From B69-G16 sp964501905 (GTDB lineage: Archaea > Thermoproteota > Thermoprotei > Thermofilales > B69-G16), in contig CAZCTW010000024.1 of assembly GCA_964501905.1 (NCBI GenBank), positions 1 to 11,797 of the forward strand: a DNA stretch of 11,797 nt. The letters run 5' to 3'. Positions 6,199-11,797 of the stretch are shown one piece after another. Every line of letters starts with the position of its first letter. The stretch's first letter is position 1. The notes beneath the pieces were generated by a model, which searched no databases, was not told the DNA's origin, and worked only from the letters and a program-made list of their open reading frames with translations. Both the position numbers and the translations under genes were made by a program.

Positions 6199-6963
6199 AT
6201 GAAAATGTACTACTTAAAAATAACCCTAAAACCCCATTGGGGTTTTTTAATTAACTACTTTGGTTTTACGAAATCTAGGCCAGCTATAAGAATAATTCCT
6301 CCAACTACACTGATAGGAGCTCTCGCGTACGGTTTAAACTTAGGCAAAGGAGAAGTTTATAATGGCTATAGTGCTGCAGAGAAAATTCGAAGAATATTTA
6401 AAGGAGTGCACCTCAAAGCCGATACTCCACTCCTTGAATATAACGATCTTAACCGCGTAATTTTTTACAAGGTGAGAGAAAAGAAAATTGTTAGTGATGC
6501 TGTCGCGATTGGCAAGATATACACGGCTCCTCTAGGCTATCTAAAGCTTGTCTATCTGATAGATGAAAATGAAGCCGGGAAGGTTTTAGGGGAAAAATGG
6601 CTTAACGAACTTATTGTTTCGGCGTGGAGTATATGCCGTATAGGAGCTCGGGAATCTATAGTTTCGGTAGTTAACGTAGAAGCTTCGAAGGCTGAAGTCA
6701 TCGATGACGAAATAGTCAAAACTAGCTTCTATTTTCCACTCAGAGTTTCAGATGAGCGATATTTGAAAGGAAAGTTTATGATTTTTAATGTCGTGGATTG
6801 GACGTCGTATCCTATAGGAGATTATACTCTAGCGCCTAAAACTCCGGTGGTTTTTCCTTATGACGAGACGTGTATGAAATGCTCGGAAGTGGAAACTAGA
6901 TTGAAAAAAGGTTTTAAAGCTGTAAACGTTGGCGGGGATTTAGTAATTCCGTGGAGGATGTAA
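6199..6963 (+). CDS. cas5: Cas5a, Cascade subunit capping the crRNA tag
   Basis: Cas5 is the RAMP-fold subunit that holds the 5' tag of the crRNA and joins the Cas7 filament to the large subunit. The N-terminal signature is clear: a first strand YYLKITLKPHWGFL, then FGFTKSRPAIRIIPPTTLIGALAYGL (about 22-47), the proline-rich loop plus 'iG.La' helix typical of Cas5. The middle carries a long insertion and strands, and the C-terminal part (PLRVSDERYLKG, VVFPYDETC) resembles other I-A Cas5 proteins. Length 254 aa is normal. Two ATG codons, 6199 and 6205, are possible starts; the second would be better spaced from AAGGG at 6194-6198. It lies 3 nt after cas7 and 4 nt before cas8a. Catalytic residues are not expected, since Cas6 does the processing. 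Confidence 0.93.
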   Translation: MKMYYLKITLKPHWGFLINYFGFTKSRPAIRIIPPTTLIGALAYGLNLGKGEVYNGYSAAEKIRRIFKGVHLKADTPLLEYNDLNRVIFYKVREKKIVSDAVAIGKIYTAPLGYLKLVYLIDENEAGKVLGEKWLNELIVSAWSICRIGARESIVSVVNVEASKAEVIDDEIVKTSFYFPLRVSDERYLKGKFMIFNVVDWTSYPIGDYTLAPKTPVVFPYDETCMKCSEVETRLKKGFKAVNVGGDLVIPWRM

Positions 6964-6967
6964 TATT

Positions 6968-8182
6968 ATGGAGTTGAACGTAGTGGTGCCTCCGCATGGG
7001 TCGATATTAAGAGATTTGGCGTTAACTTCTTTCTCTGTATTCACAGACTACGAATTTTTGGACGCGAATGTTCGCTTTACGGGAGATGAACTGATAATAG
7101 ACGCTGATGAGGACATTTTAGTGAGTTTTTTAAGGAATATTTTCCTTAACGTCTTAAGCAATATTAAAATGAAACAAGAGATGAGGATACCATCTCCAGC
7201 TACTCATAAAAACGATAGACAAGTTTTGGATAAGCTTTTAGACAGTATAGGAGTAAAAGTTAAGGTTCAAGATTACCTCTCGTATGCGAAGATTCTAGCT
7301 GAATGGGCTAGAAACGACATAGAAAAAAATTTCGATAGATGGGCAACTCAGCTAAGGGAAATTAAAGTTAAAAAAGATATCATCGAATTAGGTAATGGAA
7401 AATATGCTAATTTGCAACCCTTTAAAATAGAGAAATACGAGTACGGCAAAGGTTTTTCAGCGTTTAAAGTTAAACTGGATTATAAATTGAGTAGAGAATG
7501 GATGGCTATTTTGCTCTCTGGCTTCGCGCTCAGCTATAGCTACTACGCAGATGGAGAACTTATACTCTCCCCTCTTCCCGAAACAGTCTATATAAAAGCT
7601 TTAGAAGATTACGATTTCAAATCTTCTATCAAAACTATGACTAAAGCTGAGAGAATAGCTGAAGCTCTCTATGGGGAAAGAGGATTTTACAATCAAGTTT
7701 CATTAATGAGAATTCGCCCTACCCCGATAGTAGCGTATTTGCTGTTACTAGGTATACACACTTACCTCCAATATTATAGGGAGCTTAGTATTGAGAACAT
7801 TCCGCCTTACATATTACTGCGCGTGTTATATACTGGGCAGACTTTTACGATGCTCGAAAAAATAGAATTGAACGTACAACCAGTTTTAGAATTCGCTAAA
7901 AAGATGGCTAAAAATGTAGACGATCCCGAGAATCTACTAGATACCTTAAGGGATTTCCTCTCGTGTACTATAAAACTCGCTGGGAGAAGGCACGGTCGTT
8001 GCGTAAGAAGATATGGCGATTACACTACCTGCTATAAAATTACCCAATGTTTATATCAAGCAATATTAGGCTCGCGTAGGCCGGAAGAGTTAGTTTACCT
8101 TATGGCTAGAACAACTCCCGAAGGCTCTCCTTTAAGGAATTATGAGTTCCTAAAGGGCATCTACAGTGCTCTCTCCGAATAG
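6968..8182 (+). CDS. cas8a: Cas8a (Csa4-type) Cascade large subunit
   Basis: The large subunit of I-A Cascade recognises the PAM and recruits the Cas3 subunits. Cas8 proteins vary greatly; this call rests on size (404 aa), the placement among cas5 and cas3', an N-terminal half with mixed strands and helices (YANLQPFKIEKYEYGKGFS at 146-164) and a helical C-terminal half ending in a small-subunit-like bundle with the motif LMARTTPEGSPLRNYEF (378-394). Four cysteines in the C-terminal half (C333, C345, C355, C361) with nearby histidine H342 and many arginines could be a metal site or disulfide pair. GGAGG at 6953-6957 is an adequate ribosome binding site. Its end overlaps cas3' by 17 nt. In Sulfolobales cas8a usually follows cas3''; here it precedes cas3'. 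Confidence 0.85.
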   Translation: MELNVVVPPHGSILRDLALTSFSVFTDYEFLDANVRFTGDELIIDADEDILVSFLRNIFLNVLSNIKMKQEMRIPSPATHKNDRQVLDKLLDSIGVKVKVQDYLSYAKILAEWARNDIEKNFDRWATQLREIKVKKDIIELGNGKYANLQPFKIEKYEYGKGFSAFKVKLDYKLSREWMAILLSGFALSYSYYADGELILSPLPETVYIKALEDYDFKSSIKTMTKAERIAEALYGERGFYNQVSLMRIRPTPIVAYLLLLGIHTYLQYYRELSIENIPPYILLRVLYTGQTFTMLEKIELNVQPVLEFAKKMAKNVDDPENLLDTLRDFLSCTIKLAGRRHGRCVRRYGDYTTCYKITQCLYQAILGSRRPEELVYLMARTTPEGSPLRNYEFLKGIYSALSE

Positions 8183-9866
8183 CCCATCCGAAGTTTATGA
8201 AGCTCTAATAAGAGCTGGCTTTTATCCTAAACCCAGAAACGCCATTTCGAGAATCCTAGAGAACTATAGGGGGGAATTTCTAATTGTACAGTTACCTACT
8301 GGCTACGGGAAAACCTCTATCGTATATTCATTAGCTCTCTTCGGAATTATCAAACCGATTTATCACATAAGAACTATTCATGTACTGCCGTTGCGCAGCA
8401 TAATAGAAGACGCTTATTCTGGCTTCCTAAAGGGAATAGAAAAAATTGGGCTATCACAGGTTAAAGAGTTAGCGGCTAAACAGATGATGCATACTCCCGG
8501 GAGTCCATTCTTAAATAAACTTCTGGTATTTACTACGTTTGACACCTTTTCTTTTCATGCGATGAAGTTGCCGCCCGCCGAAGCCAGTAAAATAGTATGT
8601 AGTAAGGAGTGGCTCAGTTACGGACACTATGAAGTCTCAAGGGGGGCTATACTGGAGTCAGTTGTTGTTCTAGATGAACCACAACTTCTCCTAGATTCCC
8701 GCTCTACGCGAGACGCGTTAGGATCATTACTATACTTCCTAGTGTCGGCGCAGATACCGACTGTACTTATGACGGCTACATTGCCTAGTTTTCTCCGTGA
8801 ATACGTTACTAAGAAGTGTAATAGTTTAAAAATTCCCTGTACATCCTTCATATACGGAGAGAACATTAAAGATCAAGAGTTCGAGGAAAAAGAGAAAAAT
8901 AGAAAAGTTGAAACAAAAATTCTATCGGAGAAAAAAACTTTAGAAAAAATCGCAGCAATCGTTGCGGAGAAATGGGCCACTAGTGATAAAATATTAGTTG
9001 TGTTAAATACCGTGCAAAGGGCGATTACAGTATACAACGCCTTACTTTCCCTCGGCCTTAACCCCGTTCTTCTCCATGGAAGGATGACTGTTGAGGATAA
9101 ATTGCGAGTTTTAAAAATTTTAAAGAGAGATAAATGGATAGCCGTTTCAACGCAGGTAGTAGAGGCGGGCGTAAATATTTCCGCTCAAGTATTAGTTACT
9201 GATGCTGCACCCGCGAATTCTCTTGTTCAGAGAACTGGCCGCGTAGCCAGGTTTGAAGGAGACGATTGGGGGGAGATACTGATAATCGTTAACTCAGGCA
9301 CTTTAAGTAATGCACGAAGATACCACGTTTACTCAATCGAATTAACAAGGAAAACCGTAGAAGTTCTGAGGAAAGCCAGAGGAATAATGTGGAGGATTCC
9401 TCGAGTGGAAGGTGTGTTGGGCTATCAAGATTTGATCGATAAGGTGTACAGTGAGGAAAGAATATTTCCTCGAATCAACCAAGTAGTGCAGATGCTTGAC
9501 CCCGTAAGTAGTTCACGAGATGCACTATTTCAAGTATACGGAGAGAATTTTATAAGAGAATCTAAATTAGTGAATGTATTTGTTGCCGATGAAGACATAG
9601 ACGTCGATTACGCGGATTTCTACGCCAACCTAATAGCGCACAGTTTTCCATCTGATTTAAAGTTAGTAGAAAAACTAGCTGAAAAATACGAAATAAAAAT
9701 TCTTACGTATAAAAATGGAAGGGTTCGTAGTTTAAATGATAAAAGTGGATTAAGAAAAATTCTAACCTCTCTGTTTCCCGAAGTTTACATGATGTGCCAC
9801 GGCATCCTAGGCGTACAGATAGACGAGGAGACTTACAGGAGGGTCGCTTATGGTATTAGCAGCTGA
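8166..9866 (+). CDS. cas3': Cas3' superfamily 2 helicase
   Basis: Cas3' is the ATP-dependent 3'-5' DNA helicase that unwinds target DNA recruited by Cascade; in type I-A it is encoded apart from the HD nuclease. All helicase motifs are visible: Walker A LPTGYGKTS (43-51), DEPQ at 170-173 in place of DEXH, TAT in motif III (203-205), motif IV LHGRM (303-307), motif V STQVVEAGVN (328-337) and the arginine finger motif VI QRTGRVAR (355-362). A C-terminal domain of about 150 residues follows. No HD motif is present, which agrees with the split arrangement. The GTG start lies inside the end of cas8a (17-nt overlap) with AAAGGG at 8152-8157 upstream; no better start follows before the Walker motif. 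Length 566 aa is usual. Confidence 0.96.
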   Translation: MLSPNSPSEVYEALIRAGFYPKPRNAISRILENYRGEFLIVQLPTGYGKTSIVYSLALFGIIKPIYHIRTIHVLPLRSIIEDAYSGFLKGIEKIGLSQVKELAAKQMMHTPGSPFLNKLLVFTTFDTFSFHAMKLPPAEASKIVCSKEWLSYGHYEVSRGAILESVVVLDEPQLLLDSRSTRDALGSLLYFLVSAQIPTVLMTATLPSFLREYVTKKCNSLKIPCTSFIYGENIKDQEFEEKEKNRKVETKILSEKKTLEKIAAIVAEKWATSDKILVVLNTVQRAITVYNALLSLGLNPVLLHGRMTVEDKLRVLKILKRDKWIAVSTQVVEAGVNISAQVLVTDAAPANSLVQRTGRVARFEGDDWGEILIIVNSGTLSNARRYHVYSIELTRKTVEVLRKARGIMWRIPRVEGVLGYQDLIDKVYSEERIFPRINQVVQMLDPVSSSRDALFQVYGENFIRESKLVNVFVADEDIDVDYADFYANLIAHSFPSDLKLVEKLAEKYEIKILTYKNGRVRSLNDKSGLRKILTSLFPEVYMMCHGILGVQIDEETYRRVAYGISS

Positions 9867-10593
9867 ATGCGAAACTCTCCTAGAACACATAGACACTGGA
9901 TTGGAAATACTAGAAGAATATTTCATCAACCTAGGCTACGTCAGCTTCATCTCATATAAAACTGGAATAGATAATGTAGAAGATCTGCTTAAGGCAACCA
10001 TTCTTCTCCACGATCTATCGAAAGGGTATGACGAGTATCAAGAAAGGTTGTTAACCGGAAAAGGTTTTCCCAAACACGAGTATTTTTCAGCTGCAATAGC
10101 TGATAAAATCCTGCATGTAGATAATAACGAAAAACAAGTGGTTGAGTTAGCTATAGTATGGCATCACATGGCAATGAGAAGCCCGAAAATACTCGCCGAT
10201 ATTAAAAAATGGAGAAAATTCAAAGCTCCAAATACCATATCGTTGAAAGATACTAGAGAAATGATCGATATTATAACTACGCTATGCAATAAATGGAATA
10301 TAAAATGTATAATTCCTTCTCTTTTACCAAATAAGCTTACACTAGATAGGGATGTTCATCCCCTAGCACGGCATCTATGGAAACGAATTACGAAAGGAAG
10401 AGATAAGATCAAATTCTATTTAAATACCATCCTTTTCTTAAGAGTACTGATATTATGCGATAATCTAGCAGCATACAGGAATAGGAGCGAGTGTATCATA
10501 GACCCTTACCTGCCAGTATTTCTAAGAGATTTGCCGAATCCTCAAGATATCATCAAAGCGGAAAAGCGTATTCAAGAACTTTTAACTAGATAA
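9850..10593 (+). CDS. cas3'': Cas3'' HD-domain nuclease
   Basis: Cas3'' is the metal-dependent single-strand DNA nuclease working with Cas3'. The HD-domain ligands are in order: H13 in LEHIDTG, H54-D55 in LLHDLSKGYDEYQ, H76 in FPKHEYFSA, H105-H106 in WHHMA and D204 in ILCDNLAAYR, so the active site looks complete. Length 247 aa is within the usual range. AGGAGGG at 9837-9843, inside the last codons of cas3', is the best ribosome binding site in the window and fixes the ATG at 9850, giving a 17-nt overlap with cas3'. The gene ends the interference operon; its last 8 nt overlap the end of cas6 on the opposite strand. Confidence 0.95.
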   Translation: MVLAAECETLLEHIDTGLEILEEYFINLGYVSFISYKTGIDNVEDLLKATILLHDLSKGYDEYQERLLTGKGFPKHEYFSAAIADKILHVDNNEKQVVELAIVWHHMAMRSPKILADIKKWRKFKAPNTISLKDTREMIDIITTLCNKWNIKCIIPSLLPNKLTLDRDVHPLARHLWKRITKGRDKIKFYLNTILFLRVLILCDNLAAYRNRSECIIDPYLPVFLRDLPNPQDIIKAEKRIQELLTR

Positions 10594-11458
10594 CGGCTAC
10601 TTTATTTACCCCTATTCCCATGCTTCTGCCTGTTCCTATGTTGAATAGTTCGCCGTATTTTAGTAGGGTTAGGAGGATTTCTGCTTGGGATTTTTCGGTT
10701 ATGTTGTATATTATGTATCCGACGCTGCCTCTTATGACTCTTCCATGTGTGGTTTTCATTGTGATTGGTTTTAGGCTGTAGTCGGTGACGTAGACGAAGT
10801 CTATAACGTATTTTTCTAGTTCTTTTAGTGGTATTTTCCATTTCATAAAGGAGTTCCAGTGTCTAGCGATGTTGGGGAAGACCCGTTCAGGCTCGGGGAA
10901 AAGCGAGAATTTAGGTTCTTTCCTCCTTCCAGTGATCGAGGCTACGGCGAATCTCGTCGGGGTATAGAAACTGATTTTCACCGATAAACCCTTTTTCCAT
11001 AGCTGTTCTAGTAATTGTTTAGATTCCTTTATTAGCGATTCAAAATCATATTGTGTGAATTCTAATCCCATAAATTCAAATTTAGAATTAAAAACTTTAA
11101 ATGAGAAATCAGCGTTGCTAACGAGGCTTTTTAAAACTTTGGCAACATATTTCCCTCCGACTAATGCAACCCTAAACCAGATTCTGGCCCCTGCAGGTAT
11201 TTTAATAAAATTTTTACACTTGGAAGCTCTATATTTGCTGAGGGGTGCACGAAATAGAGGTGTGCAAGAATAGGGTTTAGGTTTTTTAGTTTCATGGAGC
11301 TTAGTGCTTAGTTCTGGATCTACGCGGTTAATTAACTCTAGGAAAATAGAACTAGCGATAGGACCGGAGAAACCTGGTAAGATAACGTCATTTTCATTTA
11401 CAAAGCTGAATAAGAGAGATGTTAGTAAAACATCATCTGAAGCCTTTTTCATCACCAT
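10586..11458 (-). CDS. cas6: Cas6 CRISPR RNA endoribonuclease
   Basis: Cas6 cuts the repeat in array transcripts, leaving the 8-nt ATTGAAAG tag on each crRNA. The 290-aa product has two RAMP domains: an N-terminal one with SIFLELINRVDPELSTKLHE (37-56) and KKPKPYSCTPLF (58-69), and a C-terminal glycine-rich loop GTGRSMGIG (275-283), the hallmark of the family. By comparison from memory with Pyrococcus furiosus Cas6 (Tyr31, His46, Lys52), H55 and K61 fit the histidine and lysine, whereas the tyrosine position is L40. The start could be ATG 11458 or ATG 11452. Transcription is separate from the interference operon and convergent with it. The last 87 codons (10586-10846) use C- and A-ending codons far more than the rest of the gene. 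Confidence 0.93.
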   Translation of the reverse strand: MVMKKASDDVLLTSLLFSFVNENDVILPGFSGPIASSIFLELINRVDPELSTKLHETKKPKPYSCTPLFRAPLSKYRASKCKNFIKIPAGARIWFRVALVGGKYVAKVLKSLVSNADFSFKVFNSKFEFMGLEFTQYDFESLIKESKQLLEQLWKKGLSVKISFYTPTRFAVASITGRRKEPKFSLFPEPERVFPNIARHWNSFMKWKIPLKELEKYVIDFVYVTDYSLKPITMKTTHGRVIRGSVGYIIYNITEKSQAEILLTLLKYGELFNIGTGRSMGIGVNKVAVI

Positions 11459-11510
11459 AATAGGATAACCTCTATTAATCTAAGCTTTTCGCAAAACAGT
11501 CTAACATACA

Positions 11511-11526
11511 CTCTCCGAGATGCAAC
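11511..11526 (-). repeat. Degenerate CRISPR-repeat-like fragment upstream of cas6
   Basis: On the minus strand this reads GTTGCATCTCGGAGAG. It matches the first half of the array repeats: nine of the first ten bases (GTTGCAT, then C for T, then TC), and, if one A is deleted, the following GGAGA of the array B repeat. The 3' part of the repeat, including ATTGAAAG, is not clearly kept. It lies 53-68 nt upstream of the cas6 start, in the same sense as cas6. It may be a relic of an old repeat or a site in the cas6 control region. Confidence 0.5.
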
Positions 11527-11709
11527 TTAGATTTGTCAGACGGTCTAATTGGAGGAACAGCAGAAACATATATTACTGGGCCAGATGACAGGGCTTAAGC
11601 TCCTTGAAAGCTTTTATCTCTCGGCTATGGGCATGGTTACGAACTCGTACAAGGCTTAAGTTGTCAACACTCATTAGCCAATAACAACTCGGGGAAAATA
11701 ACTGTGCTA

Positions 11710-11772
11710 TTTATAAGGCGCAAAGAGTTTAAATAGCGTCTTAAATCATTATTAATGATAGAAAGCCCCACG
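11710..11772 (+). promoter_or_regulatory. Leader and promoter of CRISPR array B
   Basis: TTTATAAG (11710-11717, preceded by A), four bases, and AAAGAGTTTAAA (11722-11733) repeat the block in the leader of array A, and 39 nt then lead to the first repeat, ending again in CACG. A perfect 15-nt palindrome, ATCATTATTAATGAT, lies at 11745-11759, where the transcript would start. GATAGAAAG (11757-11765) is one base from the GATTGAAAG end of the repeat. The leader may extend further left; only the conserved core is marked. Confidence 0.8.
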
Positions 11773-11797
11773 GTTGCATTTCAGGAGAAGATTGAAA
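11773..11797 (+). CRISPR. First repeat of CRISPR array B, cut by window end
   Basis: The last 25 bases run from GTTGCATTTC to ATTGAAA and match the array A repeat in its transcribed sense except at positions 13 and 14, where AG is replaced by GA (CAGGAGAAG for CAGAGGAAG). The 26th base lies outside the window. The conserved leader block to its left, and the ATTGAAA tag on the right, show that a second array is transcribed rightward, away from the cas genes. Only one repeat is seen, so its length is unknown. Confidence 0.85.

Larger units (their letters stand above)
11459..11772. other. Intergenic region between cas6 and array B
   Basis: No coding region, tRNA or rRNA is supported in these 314 nt. 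From the left they should hold the cas6 promoter (minus strand), though no convincing TATA box stands out. A repeat-like fragment follows at 11511-11526. The middle (about 11560-11680) shows an exact direct repeat GGCTTAAG at 11592-11599 and 11653-11660, and AACTCG at 11642-11647 and 11686-11691; I assign no role to these. The right end is the leader of array B. Confidence 0.6.

Noticed and set aside
10602..10841. A 79-codon minus-strand frame within cas6
   Set aside because: It is a shifted reading of the C- and A-ending codons at the 3' end of cas6; its Arg/Asn/His-rich product looks like no protein family.
11055..11273. A 72-codon plus-strand frame opposite cas6
   Set aside because: It lies wholly antisense to a recognisable Cas6 and has no ribosome binding site or family features.
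11560..11680. Possible small RNA gene (box C/D type) near the AGATGAC at 11583-11589
   Set aside because: No matching CTGA box or terminal stem was found, so only a chance C-box-like word remains.
1..11797. Insertion sequences, toxin-antitoxin genes or other defence genes within the locus
   Set aside because: Every large frame is accounted for by a known I-A cas gene and no transposase-like protein or terminal inverted repeat pair was seen.

Overview
The window is one complete type I-A CRISPR-Cas locus, almost certainly from a thermophilic or hyperthermophilic archaeon, most likely a Thermoproteota (crenarchaeal) lineage. The reasons are the I-A signature genes (csa1, csa3, csa5, a split cas3'/cas3'', cas8a of the Csa4 type), GGTG/GGTGA-type ribosome binding sites, GTG starts, AGA/AGG and ATA codon preference, and TATA-type promoters. 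The species cannot be named from the sequence alone.

Layout, left to right. Positions 1-769 are a CRISPR array of 12 identical 26-nt repeats and 11 complete spacers of 37-43 nt, running off the left edge. It reads on the minus strand, because its repeats then end in the ATTGAAAG crRNA tag. Its leader (770 to about 860) lies back to back with the promoter of csa3 (915-1586), a CARF-winged-helix regulator. An adaptation operon follows: csa1, cas1, cas2, cas4 (1791-4629), with 4- and 8-nt overlaps. After a 179-nt intergenic region comes the interference operon: csa5 (cas11a), cas7, cas5, cas8a, cas3', cas3'' (4809-10593), with 17-nt overlaps at both ends of cas3'. cas6 (10586-11458) is convergent and overlaps cas3'' by 8 nt. 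The 314-nt stretch to its right holds a repeat-like fragment just upstream of cas6, then the leader of a second CRISPR array. The first repeat of that array, a two-base variant, begins at 11773 and is cut by the window edge.

How it works together, from family knowledge: Cas1-Cas2 with the nucleases Cas4 and Csa1 capture spacers; Cas6 processes both array transcripts; Csa5, Cas7, Cas5 and Cas8a form the crRNA-guided Cascade; Cas3' (helicase) and Cas3'' (HD nuclease) unwind and degrade the target; Csa3 is expected to tune cas promoters and leaders.

The gene content is canonical, and I do not see a wholly new system. The most interesting signals are non-coding: a leader block shared by the two arrays with identical internal spacing, part of which recurs before csa5; a palindrome abutting the csa3 TATA box; short motifs shared by the two cas operon promoters; a degenerate CRISPR repeat in the sense orientation upstream of cas6; and an abrupt codon-usage change inside cas6.
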